NCBI GenBank assembly: GCA_021234155.1
Contig: JAJEKV010000049.1
Location: forward strand, 4,245,487-4,309,486
Source: Isoetes taiwanensis
Lineage: Eukaryota; Streptophyta; Lycopodiopsida; Isoetales; Isoetaceae
Reading direction: 5' to 3'
Length of the DNA: 64,000 nt
Within the stretch, counting starts at the first letter, position 1. The number at the start of each line of letters is the position of its first letter. Positions 21,864-33,338 of the stretch are shown piece by piece. Made by a program: the position numbers and the translations under genes. The notes under the pieces are model-generated. The model did no database searches, was not told where the DNA came from, and was given only the letters and a program-made list of their open reading frames with translations.

Positions 21864-24800
21864 CTCCCCCACCAAACGACACTCAGAGTGAAGAAAAGGA
21901 GGAAGCGCCGGAGGGCGTGGGGAAGCCATCGGGCCTGAAAGTGATCCTCACGGAGTGAGGACGGGCACCATTATGGTAATCGGGCCGATGAGATCCCCGC
22001 GTGATTGAAGAGCTTGAGGAGTGTTTTGGCCAAGGGCGTGATCGGCATCTATAAGAAAGCGAGAGCGACCATGTCTTCAAGGGGCGTGGGCGCCTCAAGA
22101 AACGCATCGACATTCCATGAGGAGACAGTCAAGGCCAAAGGCACCGACGCCGCATTTGGATTGCAAAGAAAAATGGGGACGCCGATTTAAGGAGCTTAGC
22201 AAAATGCATTTGAGGGCAGCGCAAAATCCCGCTTGAAGATGGACGTAAGGATCGTGAGGTGGAGGCATTCCGCAAGAAGGTGTTGAGACCATGAAGCGCA
22301 TCCGCGGGCCGTTGCCAACCACGCCATTAGCAATGTAGATCCAATTGGTGGTGTTGTCCAGAGTGGCACCTTCTTCCCAATGTGAGCGGGCGAACAAAAC
22401 GCGGATCCCACCCGAGATCCGCCGAGATCCGAGGTGGTGTCCACCGCATGACCATCCATGACCTTGGTCCAAAAAGGAAGGCGCCAATCGAAGTCAGAAC
22501 CCGGGCGTGGAGGTACGCCTGGGGAAGCATAGGGAGAAGGAACCATGCCCGTGGGCGTTGGTTGCCAGGATCTCCCCGAATTGATCGACAAGATCCGGAT
22601 CAAGTGCCCCGACACCAACGATCCCAAAGAGAAGTAGAGTCGAGAGTTGACAGGAGGGCTATCCCATCCCGGTGGGGACCGCCTTGCTATCCAACGTAGC
22701 TTGTAATCGATTGTAACCAGCGAGGTGTCGTGATATAAATTTGTGCATAGGGAAGATCTTCTGGATGTCCTAGATACTTCCTAATTTGTTGTTGGGCTTC
22801 GCTTGCCGAGAGATAAATGATTGGCAAGCTCGTGCATGTACCCTCGATGAAGAGTTTGGGTCCGAAAGCAGGATCCGCAAGATATGGATTGTTATCCCCG
22901 GCACCCATTGCACGTGGGGTCACCGAAAAGCCGGGCGTGGCCCATTTCCAAAGTTTTTCCGGTATCACCCCGATAGAAATCATGAAAGATGTAAGCCATG
23001 GGCTGAACCACTCAAGGTGAGAAAGTCCGATCGGGCACGTTGTATGAGATCAAAGACGACAAGGGCACAAAGACAACCCTTTGTCCTCAATGGAGAGTTC
23101 GCCAAATTCAAGAAAATCAGACCGCCGCTGGGATATCCATTGGGGCCATCGGGCCGCCGCGCCACTTTGAAAGAAAGAGGTGGCGCCGAGCAACCACATA
23201 ATCATGATAGCAGGAGGGAGCCGGGAAGTCAACCGGCATTCGCGGAAGAATTGCGCCTCGGGCGCCAAGTTTTGCTTGAGCCTCACCGCCAGATCAATAG
23301 CTTGCCGCAAATGTTGTTCGAGATCACGGATCCGATTGTCCCGCTCGAGTAGCAGGCGGATCGGGTCACGGACCCGCTTCGAGAAGGATTGACCTGGGAG
23401 GAAGATTTCCCGGTGTATTGAGACGGGCACACGCAATCCTCTGGGCCATCTAGTATTTTTTCGCTTCGCACCTCCGTAAGCCGATCTTGAAGAGAGGTGA
23501 GCCGAGAGGTCCGTGGTAGAAAGCCGAGCCGCCAAGGAGGCGACTTGAGCGCCCCGGCTGAAAGATTTTGAACTTGAGTGCTGAAATTTTCACACAGTTC
23601 GAAAGTACAAGGCATTGAGTTTAGCAATATCTCAAGGCCCTTGGTACTCGGGAGAGCGCTTTGGACTTGTTGTGCTCCAATAAAGTCTGAATTTTGACCG
23701 GAGCTCAGCCCGCTGATCCGCGAGTTGGCTGACTTGAGCTTGTGTACTTTTGAGATCCTGCATGAGCCTGTAAGAGAGCTTCATGCTTGTCTTGAAGTTT
23801 GGCCTCCAAAGTTGCAACTTGGGCAGCTTTTTGAAGGTCTTGGTGTACCGCATCGAGGCCTCGAGTGCTCATGGAACCCCCGCCATAAGAGCGCCTTGGG
23901 ATTCTTGTAACTTAAGAGCAGCAGCTTGAGCATCCTGGCCGACATCGATACAACAACCGACGAGGGTGTTGTGGTGGTGGAGCCGGCCGCTTGCCCCGGG
24001 TTTGGGAGGTCCGGGAAAAATGGTGTGAAGTGGATGGTGTAGCGGAGGAGGAAACAAAGGACATGAGTGTGACGTGGTCATGACGTGGGAAGACGGGCGT
24101 GAAGTGCCAACTTGGTGAGTGATTGGAAGGGAGCTACTGAGTGGAATTATGAGAATTTGGTGGTGTGGGAGGGAAGTAATGACAGATGAGGGCTTGAAAG
24201 TGCCCTCCCACGTAAAACTTCAGAAATGGAAGTGGTACCCGGCTAAGGCGGTCCATTTCTTGGAGAAGACGATAGAACATCATTTGGGGCCAATCTATGT
24301 GGTGTTTGGAGTGTGTACTTGTTGGAGGACCAGGTTATAGAAAGGTTTATTGATATGGGTGTTCTTGATAGAATACCCAAGGAATTTTCGCCACGTAAAT
24401 TTAACAAAGGTCTCGTGGAGGCTTGTCGATATTGGTCGACGATGGACATTGGCGTGATAAGCAGGTGCACCAAACTCGCGTGACATCAATATCCTCAGAT
24501 AGCAGACCATGATACACAAGGAGTGTGCAAGGGAATATGAAATACCTCGAAATCAAATGTTGAGTCAATGAAATAGTGGTGCCATCGACCACAAGTGGTG
24601 TAACCTTATGGCCGTTAACGATATTGGCGATGAACTGCCGCGAATGGTCGATTTGGAGCCGGAAGTTCCATTTGAGAGAATTCAGAAAGCTGGTGTCGCT
24701 CAGCCGACTTCTTTATTTGGGCCAACAAGGGCTTCACCTGAAAGTGGGCGCCAAGAAAGATACAGATGCAAAAAAGGGCCGGATCCTTGGGAGCAAAGAG

Positions 24801-25603
24801 TTTGAAGTGTAGAAAATCTTGGGGCAGCCATGGGAATGATGTGCGTAACTAAGAGGGATGCCAAAGGCGGAAGACGAAAAGTCGAAACCGGAGGAGGAAG
24901 GCGCAGAGGAACGAAAAGGTTTGTTTTAGGGCGCACAACCGAGGCTAAGAGGTATGAAGAGTGCGAAACCGGAACCGTTGATGGTGCCTGTGTGTCAAAA
25001 GATGAAGAAGGGTATTGAGAGGCAAAAATTTGGCTAAGTCCCAAAAACGTAAGGGAGAAGCAATGAACGGTGAGGATGAGACGGTAAGAAAGATCGGATG
25101 TGACAGATGGCAAAGGACACCCATTAATGTTCGGGCGTGGAAAGAAGGAATGGCATTCAATGCGGCAACTCGGTGGGATATCATTAAAAGGAATGTGTCG
25201 AAGGTACCATGGCTAGATATGCGGCGGAGAACAGATTCTCATTTTAGAAAAAAATTTTGCATTGCAAAACACGTTGGCGATTTGTGTGATTGGTCCACGC
25301 CGACAAGGAGTTCCTCGCCATTGGCTATATAAGACTAACCGAGAGAAACGAAGGCATCCGATGGCGCCGCGATGGGCTGCCTGGCTTGAACGAAGATTGC
25401 ACAATGCCCACTAACCGCCGTGAGTGGATCACTTGTAAGATGAATTGCGGATCTGGCGTTGCCACAACCGGGTGGCATTCGTGATGGACGGCTGGGTGTG
25501 CCGGGATGGTGAACATCCCGACCAAGACCAACGGGATGGAGGTGGTTCTCGCATCTGCTATTTGGGATCCGGGAAAGTAACCTCTACCATCTCCTCGCAT
25601 CAC
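21864..25603 (-). pseudogene. Post-integrase region of copy 2 with coiled-coil ORF relic
   Basis: Counterpart of 7341-11050. Minus-strand pieces at 23050-23535 (RLLLERDNRIRDLEQHLRQA) and 23283-23853 (TFELCENFSTQVQNLSA, KSTQAQVSQLADQRAEL) repeat the coiled coil. A linker lies near 23870-24120, and WSMVDGTTISLTQHLIS-type sequence near 24560. Conservation of the coil in both elements supports a real protein. The frames are broken. Confidence 0.5.
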
Positions 25604-25656
25604 CCTCTGCTCCGAACCCGGAGTAGAGGGTTTTTCCTCGTAGGACTTAGTAAATA

Positions 25657-25752
25657 GGGCTCTGAGCCCGTTTTTGTATATAGGGCAGTGCCCATAGCGG
25701 ATAGCTGGGCTGCGCCCACATTTTGTAAAAAAATCTCCACTATAATATAATC
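25657..25752 (-). promoter_or_regulatory. Three-stem-loop and TATA-like element, copy 2
   Basis: GGGCTCTGAGCCC (25657-25669), GGGCAGTGCCC (25683-25693), GGGCTGCGCCC (25707-25717, one changed loop base) and ACTATAATATAATC (25739-25752) repeat the arrangement at 11168-11264. Confidence 0.45.
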
Positions 25753-25762
25753 TACCGCCTTT

Positions 25763-26869
25763 CTAGTCACTTTCTGTGGTGTTTGCTTCTTGAACTGTCT
25801 CTGTGTGTTGATGTTCACTTTCTGTGTGATGAAATGCTTTGAGACGAAAACCATTAACCAATGTAGGTAATGGAGTGCCATCTAACTCAGCTAGTTGGAA
25901 AACGCTTGGTCTAACCACGTGAACAATTTGATAAGGGCCAAGCCAACGAAACTTGAGTTTACCCGGAAAATTTTTGTACCTGGAATCATAAAGAAGAACC
26001 AAATCTCCTTCTTTGAATGTTTTTGTCTTCAAACGGTTGTCATGTAAAGATTTTTGCAATCGTTGTCCATGAAGAACACCTAATATAAGCATCCCTTGAA
26101 GTTCATCCAACCTTTCTAACCGATAGACCCGTTCTTTGAGAGTACCGGTGGTGGATTATGAGCAAGAGCTGCTTGAAAACGGAGTGTTGGAAGGATGTAT
26201 TCAAATGGCATGAGAGCTTCCCCGACCATAAACCAATTTAAAAGGAGTGTGACCGAAAGCAATCTTGAAACAAGTATTGTAGGCCCAAAGAACAAGAGGG
26301 AAGTTTTGTCCGCCAAATGCAAGGGAAGCGCCACAAATTTTCTTGAGAATGGTGACCGAGTTTTGTTGGTGCTTTTCGCCAACCCATTGCCTTGAGGATA
26401 GTAAGGTGTGCTCTTGTGATGATGTATCGGGAGATAATCCGTCAGCTCTTTGATAGTATGATTGATGAAATGAACACCACGGTGCCACCCAGCTCAGGCG
26501 GGGCAGCTAATCGCGTGATGATTTGTTGATAGAGGACTCTAGCCGCGGCTTGCAGCAGTTGTTGTCCGGAAGTGCACAAGCTTCCGCCCATTTGGTGGCG
26601 AAGTCGGTGAGAACCCAGAATGTATCGCACACGAGTGTGCCTCGCAGAGGATCTATAGGTCCCACAAAGTCCATTCCCCATTTCTTTGAAGGGAAGTGGC
26701 GGGCGACGGGCGCCAAGGGAAGAGCGCCACGGGCGTGGGGCCCCACCCGGCTGGCAAAGCGCCACACGCGGGGCGTGGGCGTGAGCATCTTTGAAGAGCG
26801 TGGGCCAATAATACCCGGGCGAGAAGGATTTTGGCGCGGCCGTGGTGTCACCATGAAAATGACCACCAC
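25763..26869 (-). pseudogene. Integrase region of copy 2
   Basis: The open C-terminal part (25763-26110) reads GDLVLLYDSRYKNFPGKLKF and RWLGPYQIVHVVRPSVF. Upstream pieces give ALAHNPPP, the NGLAKSTNKT block near 26370, NHTIKELTDYLxxHHHKSTP-type sequence near 26440-26480, and MDFVGPIDPLRG near 26660. As in copy 1, Lys is read at the expected catalytic Glu, in the same CAG-like context. Confidence 0.8.
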
Positions 26870-27168
26870 CGAGCCCTTGATGAGCTTCTCAACAATGTCC
26901 GAACTTCATGAGGTAGAACACTGTTTGGCCGAAGGATGGTGTCCTTACCCTTTTGTAGAGATGTCCGCAACCATGGTGTAGTCACGGACCTCTCTGAGAA
27001 ATTGATGGCGACGGGATTGTCGCCAAGGTGAGAGAGCGCCTCGCCTTACGGTGGAAGAGCACCCGTGAGGAGGTAATCGCTGAAAATCATGGAACCAATG
27101 TGGTGTTGCCGTGACTAAAAAGAGTTGAGCATCGTGGAAGGCGCCCCGAGACCCCTCGTTGCGGGGGA

Positions 27169-27900
27169 TCATCCGTGTGGATGCGTGAAAGATAATCCGA
27201 ACAACATGAGATTTGCCACCTTTATGAACGATTTCAAAAGGAGCAAATTCTTGGAGAAGAAGGACCCAACGAGCAATGCGCCCGTGGGCGTGGACTTGTT
27301 GATCAAATAGAGGAGTGCTTGATGGTCCACAAAGAACTTGATTTGACTGCCCAAAAGGTAATGACGGAAGCGTTGGACACGTAAAATGAGACCCAAAGCT
27401 TCACGCCCGCGGCGTAATAGTTGCGCCAGCAGAATTGAGTTTCTACCGGGCGAAGCGATTTGGTTTATCGGTGTGTGCATCATATTCTTGAGAAAGAACA
27501 GCTCCAATAGCAAACGCCGGAGACATCGACATGAACGTGAAAGGGCTTGTCCCATTGAGGAGGAACAAGAACCGTGCTCGAAAGTAAGCAAAAAGCTTCA
27601 AATGTTGAAAGCAGCTTCCACCGGGAATTCCAAGCCTGTGTGGATTCGCCACCCGTGAGTTTATGAATGGATCCGCAATGGCTGCCAGTCCAGGTATGAA
27701 GGTGGAGTAATAATTGACCTTCCCGTGAAAGAGCGTGTCTCTTTGATATTGGCCGGTGCTTGAGCCTTGAGCACAATAACCGATTTTGGCAGGATCGGTG
27801 GTGATTCCCCGCTGGTCGACAACATGGCCCAACCGTAACACCGAAGTGACGCAAAAGGTGCATTTCTCGGGATTGAGACTAATGCCGGACTCATCACATT
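27169..27900 (-). pseudogene. RNase H and connection region of copy 2
   Basis: The open piece 27169-27591 contains REALGLILRVQRFRHYLLGS and QIKFFVDHQALLYLIN. The piece 27443-27964 contains NPEKCTFCVTSVLRLGHVVD (RT thumb/connection) and a KPFHVHVDVSxxxxGAVLSQE-type RNase H start. Same order as copy 1. Confidence 0.78.
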
Positions 27901-28420
27901 TCTGGAAGACGAAGTTCCAATTTATCCAAATGGTCAGCCATGGAATCAGAGGGCGAGAAGTCATCTTGAAAAATTTGCAAGAAGGGATTTTCCTTCATGA
28001 AATCATGAAAAACCCGAGAGCATGATGCGTTGAAATGTTGAAGGAGAGTTGGATAATCCAAAAGGAACCACCTTGTAGGCAAAAAAGTGCTTACCTGGTG
28101 GTGAAAGTGGTCTTGAGTTGATCAGATTCTTTGATGGAGATCTGATTGTAGCAGAAAAAACCATCCATAAAAGGAGTACATCTCATGTCCGGCCACTTCT
28201 TCAGAACTTGGTCCGTGGAAGGGAAGTGGAAAATGATCACGCCCGCGGCCCGATTGAGTTTCCGATAGTCTACACTGCACGCGGATCTTACCATTGTGCT
28301 TAAGGGCAATGACGATGGGGCTCACCCATTCGAATGTTTGACCTCATAGATCAAACCCGCAAAGAAGGAGTTTGTCAAGTTCCGCCTTGACGCGATCACG
28401 GTAATTAGGGTTGAGCCTGC
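27894..28420 (-). pseudogene. Reverse transcriptase of copy 2
   Basis: Broken frames give SPIVIALKHNGKIRV, GHEMYSFYGWFFLLQSDL (a shifted form of the first Asp block), PTRWFLLDYPTLLQHFNAS (shifted) and ENPFLQIFQDDFSP, with the catalytic pair FQDD near 27966. It aligns along its length with 13452-13985. Confidence 0.8.
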
Positions 28421-29227
28421 ATCGCCGTTGCTACACCGGTCGGGTGCATCGATTTGGTAGGAATGGTGAGTTCCCCAAGCTTTTGTTGATTCCCCAAGAT
28501 CTTTGTAACTCCGAAGAAAATGTGTTTGAATTTTTTGAAGCAGTGGACGGCCCCTGATACGATAAGGAGCGGAAGGTTTGCAAGAATGCGACAAAGTTGA
28601 TTGTTGCCAACATCCACAATCTCGACTTGGAGTCCGAATATGGGTATGACTTCAGTATCCGGACAATGTGTGCAGGAGGTTGGAGCATAACCGGATGCGT
28701 GGCACTTTGGCGTGGTGAAAAAGAGAGGTTGCTCGGTGTCATCTAGCGTTGGTTGCTTCATGACGGCAGTGTGTACATCAACAGGAGTTGCGGGAGTGTC
28801 GATTAGATTCGAAAAGTGATCAACGCGTTGGATTGGATTGCAAGGAGCGGATAGGGGTCAAGTAAGGCAGCCACAAACTGGTCCCGATCAAGAGTCATTT
28901 CTCCCCAAGGATCAAAGATATTAGGGGTAGGGATGACAGAGGCATACCTCGCAGTGGAGCCTCCGAACTTGATAAATATTCGAGCTTCTTCGAATCGATT
29001 AATCCGAGAGAGAGGGTTCCGCGATTGTCAATGTAAAATGATCCCCGCTCGTTTGCAAGTCCATGGTGGCATTGAGATGACCATCGTTGATGACTAACCG
29101 GTCCGCGGGCCCAAGAATGGATACTCTTTGCCCGGCGGAGAAAAGGTCCGCCTACCAAAGATTTCATAGTCACCGGATCTTCGCCGGCTTTCCACACTCC
29201 AAATTCCATGGGAAAGCCGGAGATCAC

Positions 29228-29743
29228 CTATGTTGATGTGAAGAATAGGTGTGACGCCTTTGAGGTCTCGTGGATGTGGCCATTAGCCAATTTGATGTCA
29301 TATGGGGCACGAAAGAGTTGTGTGATGCCCATTTGTTTGCGGAGTTTATCCGTGATGAGATTGACTGCACTACCTCCATCGATTTGAACATGGTTGACTT
29401 GCTGATTTCCCACCGTGGCATGGACCGTGGGTGTAGAGGTAGCCACAGCCCCAACTAAAACAGTTGGGAGTGGTAACTGGTCCTTGAGAGCAGGACAGAG
29501 TTTTAAAATGGTTGCCAAGCTTAAAGGAATTTTGATCTTGGCGAGCTCCTCTTGGAGTTCGAGAGGTACATGAGAAAAAAGGATCCGCTGGTTCCACTGG
29601 TGCGGGAGTGCGTGGCAGGGAAGCAGCAACTTCTTTGAGTAAGTCAACCTCGGCTGCAATATTGGGATATGTCTGAGAGCGTGGAGGTTGAGATGTTGAA
29701 GGGGTATCTTGTCTTTGTTGAGCTCTAGTGGTGGCATGAACAT
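29228..29743 (-). CDS. Retropepsin of copy 2
   Basis: A 171-residue open frame contains the linker PLELNKDKIPLQHLNLHA, then HATVGNQQVNHVQIDGGSAV and LFRAPYDIKLANGHIHE. The active-site block DGGSAVNLI is unchanged from copy 1, and the frame is longer and cleaner here. Confidence 0.82.
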   Translation of the reverse strand: MFMPPLELNKDKIPLQHLNLHALRHIPILQPRLTYSKKLLLPCHALPHQWNQRILFSHVPLELQEELAKIKIPLSLATILKLCPALKDQLPLPTVLVGAVATSTPTVHATVGNQQVNHVQIDGGSAVNLITDKLRKQMGITQLFRAPYDIKLANGHIHETSKASHLFFTST

Positions 29744-29947
29744 TTGCCAATGTGCGGCCTTCAGCAGCTTGCATGAGGTTCAAAATGCTTTGGCTTAACT
29801 TTGGGCATGACATGTGGCATGAGCTTTTCCAAGTCAGGTGCAAAGTGAACCTTTTTTCGTCCCCATGAGGAATGGTGTCAATCGCAAAAGGCGGTGCGTG
29901 CCCTTGAATAATAGTCAAGGGACGTGATGCCTTGGTCCGGCGTGAAA

Positions 29948-31687
29948 CTAAACCAACCCAATTTGACTACCGGACTGGAGGATTAAGTGCCGAAAAATTT
30001 CCTCTTGGGCTTGTTGATCCGGTGAGGTTGATTTTTCGGAGCTGGTTGATAGCGTGATTGCCGAGGGCTCTTGGTGGCTTTTAAGAACTGGTCGGGCCTT
30101 GTTTGCCATTAGCGAGCCGAGTTGGTAAGCCGTGAGGCGGACCGAGGTGGTCCGATTTGTGCCGGAAGCCGCAGACACGAACTTGTGGAAGTTGAGGACA
30201 CGCTGTGGTGGTATGACCCCATTCTTGACAAAGTGATAACACCGAGCTTTAGAAGGATCAAAAGGAGGACGTTGGTTGGATCCCCGTGGTTGGTCCTGTT
30301 GTCGATAGAGTTGCGCGGGCTGCACCAAGAGGTGGCTGAGCGATAGTGCACATTGTGGTCGAGGTGTGGTTTGCACTTGATAAACCATTTTGTTATGGAA
30401 CGGTGTGGGATGAGTGCGAAGTGCACTCTTCCGCGGGCATGATTGCACATGTTGCATCTCTTGCAATGAGGCGGGCCATTGGTGGAGTTGCACTCATTGG
30501 CCAAATGGCCTTGATATTTGCAAATATGGCACCGTGATTTGACCGCTACTGTGGATTAGCGTGTTGAGGCTGAATGTACCGTTTGTGGAACCATGACAGG
30601 TGGAATGAACGGGAGCTCTTGAAGAGCCACGCTTTGGGAGGAAACATTGACGGAGTGATTGACAGTCGATAGCCCCGCCTCCAAAGTTTTTGGACGCAGT
30701 ATTCACCATGAGTCGAATAGCGGAGGAAGTCCTTGGAGAAACCGCACCAAAAACTGCGCTCGTGTAGGGTACTCCTTGAGCTTACTTAGCGTAATGTGAA
30801 GTCGATCCGCAAAATCCGGGCAGACTCAGCGGGCTCTTGTTGAAGTTCATTGAGTTGCTTGAGATGAAGTTGATCATCATCCCGTGGTCCCAGTAATGAG
30901 AGAGAAAAGCAAAGGCGCATTTCGGACCAGTCTTGTTTCCAATGGCTTTTGTTGGACATGAGCCATTGATGAGGAGAGCCACGCAGTGTGGTGGAAAAGA
31001 TGTGGAATTTCAGTTGAGGTTGCGCTGCGTGACCATTTAGGACAGCTAGAGCCTCAAATTCTTCCATGTGGGCCCGAGCACTTTGGTCTAACGGTTTGCC
31101 TTCGTGTTGCCAAAGGTGGGATAAGTCGGCCAGAGTGACGAAAGGTAGATGTGAAAGTCTTTGAAATTTTGGGACAGGAACAGGATAGTGAGGATATTGA
31201 GGTTGAGACGGATGTGGCATTGTGCCCCGACGGACCTCGATGAAGGGGTGATCATGGTTGAGAAACGGGCAAAGCAGGAGCATTGGTTTTGAGATCCGTA
31301 AGGTTGTAAATGTGAAGAGCAAAGTGGGAAACGAGGGGAAAGGATATTCCCGGTAGGCGCAAAGGAGACATGTGGATAGCCGTACCCACCCGGGGAGATG
31401 AGGGTTTGGAAGGAAGAGGCGATGGCTGGAAGAAGAATGATGGATGTAGGCATGTTCAGGGGTGTGAAAGTACGGTTGAGAAGGTTGAGCCGGATAAGGC
31501 CCCCGATAGTGATGAGGGGACTGAGGTTGGGAGCAATGTTTGCACGCTTTGGGGCGGGAACCGGGACGAGACCGACACGAGGGGTGGGTGGCGCGACCGA
31601 GCTCCCTAGATCAAGATGGCCTCCCTCTATGTCATAAGCAGATCCATACATGTCGCGAATAGTTTCGACGCTTGATGGCGCTTCCAA
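29948..31687 (-). pseudogene. Gag region of copy 2
   Basis: Open frames at 31088-31687 (GSAYDIEGGHLDLGSSVAPP), 30786-31322 (HLWQHEGKPLDQSARAHMEE, LQLHLKQL-type capsid) and 30109-30504 (MANECNSTNGPPHCKRCNMC, the region of the two zinc knuckles) give the structural protein in order. It aligns with 15600-17200. One of the copy 1 breaks in the capsid part is open here. Confidence 0.8.
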
Positions 31688-31790
31688 GCGCAGATGCCGC
31701 TCGAGAAAGGAGTTCTTCCGGGCGTGAAATTACAACATGCATATGGCGATGTAAGAAAGTAGGAGAAAATCGACCCCGGCGGCGGCATGT

Positions 31791-32371
31791 TGTTTGGGGT
31801 GCGGGTTGGGAACTCGGAAGATGTTCTCCTCTGTGAGGACCCGTGGATCTAACAGAGAGTCCGGGGGACTATGTCACGGGATTTCTTTGAAAGAGAAGAA
31901 AAAAGAGGAGAACAGAGCAAATGAGAGAAAGATGATAAGCTTCCTTGATATCAATGATGAAAATACATGAGCTCGCTAATAGAGAGAAAAAAAAAAGGAG
32001 ACAAGACTCAAAACTCATCTAAAAACTTATGAGCTAACTCTACTCATATATATAGTACAATGGCCTTGGGCCCAAATATAGACACTGGACCGATCTCAAG
32101 GCCGACTCGAAGGAGGCCTCGATTTGCAGGAATGTTGGCGGTGCCTCTTGAAGTGCCTAGAATCACGCTGACGCTGACGCGGGCGGTGACGGGCCGTCAC
32201 TTGTCTGAGCGGCGCCTCTTGTTGACAGCCAAAGGCTTTGACTGCGTGGTCTGTTGCTTGGTCTTCTGCGGAGCCTTGGATGTCTGACCCGTGGTTGACT
32301 GAGGATCCTTGAGCTTGACCTGGTCTGTCGTATGCATGAATAGTCCTGTACCAGGAGGCACAGGACTAACA
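31791..32371 (-). repeat. 5' LTR of retrotransposon copy 2
   Basis: The 581-bp LTR begins TGTTTGGGGTGC and ends CAGGACTAACA. Near its + strand end an inverted pair GTCCTGT/ACAGGAC brackets ACCAGGAGGC, which would form a hairpin at the start of U3. Confidence 0.94.
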
Positions 32372-32376
32372 AGCAA
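32372..32376. repeat. Target-site duplication AGCAA (right)
   Basis: Matches 21263-21267. Copy A sequence resumes TTTTGCCTAAACCTC as in copy B. Confidence 0.96.
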
Positions 32377-32820
32377 TTTTGCCTAAACCTCATAGCTTCA
32401 GATGACAATGCCAAGCTCTTGGACTTAGCTAGACCGAATCCATAGAAAGTAGCCGACTCATGACTTGCTGTCAATTTACCTTGATTCTGTGGACAAGGAG
32501 ATTTTGGGTTGCAACGAGACAAACCACACAGTGGGATAGCATTGACAACCATGCCTGGAATTGCTTGCCCTCTTATAGAAACATGAATCCCAACATAGCA
32601 ACATATGGCCTTAGATATGAACATGTCTGTAATGCAAAAGCACAACAACATGCCGAGGCAAAAATGAACAGCAGGCTATCGTTAACTCAAACAGAGAAAA
32701 AGCAAAACGGCTTCAATACATCCTTCCCTGCTCTCAACAGGAAGAAATCTGTAGCAACGAACAAACAACAGTACTCCAAACCAACCCTGAATCTCTCATT
32801 GATAAAGTTGTACTAGATCC
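32377..32820 (+). pseudogene. 3' continuation of the second Harbinger transposase relic (copy A)
   Basis: The frame from 32460 reads RRFWVATRQTTQWDSIDNHA and AWNCLPSY, aligning with the N-terminal part of the first transposase. It then ends in an unrelated Lys/Gln-rich tail (NKQQYSKPTLNLSLIKLY) with a stop near 32816. The DDE core is absent, so this is a 5'-only relic. It is essentially identical to 49336-49775. Confidence 0.7.
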
Positions 32821-33078
32821 TCAAAGATGGGCCACATACATTTTCCATATCAGACTGCTAACATAAATACTATAGAAGAACTTCAGAGCATATATTCTAA
32901 TGCGTAGAGATTCAAACTACTCATCTGGCCATCTCAGTTAGGTAAAATGTATTAAAATTGCGAGGAAGGTTGTAGGCTTGGTTGGGCTGGCGTGCTAAAA
33001 ATAAAGATTAAAAAACCCGCACCTAATTCGCCTACCAGATCTGGCAACCGACATAGCAAATGAAGAAAGACGTGAAAC

Positions 33079-33282
33079 CCTAGTAGAAGCAAGGACTAGA
33101 TGCTCTGTCTAGATAGAGCTTTGGCAATGCTAGATAGGCAATTCTGGCAATGGAGGCAGAGCTATGGGGACTGTCCAGCCGAGAATGGAGTCTAAGATTT
33201 GATGCAGACGAAGAGAGAAACACAAAGCTCTGGATTGATCTGCACAGAGACGCAACCAGAGCGCATAGCACAACAAGATTTT
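33079..33282 (+). CDS. Possible short ORF or first exon after a telo-box leader (copy A)
   Basis: The leader contains AAACCCTAG, a telo-box typical of plant 5' regions. An ATG at 33152 opens a 44-codon frame (MEAELWGLSSREWSLRF... ending HSTTRF). The same frame is open in copy B (about 50750-50882), with one synonymous-looking change. AACAAG just before the stop could be a splice donor region only if a non-canonical site is used, so the link to the DRC10 exons downstream is unproven. No family recognised. Confidence 0.25.
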
Positions 33283-33338
33283 AATATGGCCATGACAAGA
33301 TGTCGACCTTTGCCAGAAGAGATGCAGGAAAAGATACG

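Larger units (their letters stand above)
21268..32371 (-). mobile_element. Ty3/gypsy LTR retrotransposon, copy 2 (11,104 bp)
   Basis: Same family, orientation and gene order as copy 1. It has LTRs at 21268-21863 and 31791-32371, a 5-bp duplication AGCAA and an exact empty site in copy B. It is more broken than copy 1, and the disruptions again concentrate at CAG/CTG positions. It inserted within the coding part of the second Harbinger transposase relic. Confidence 0.96.
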
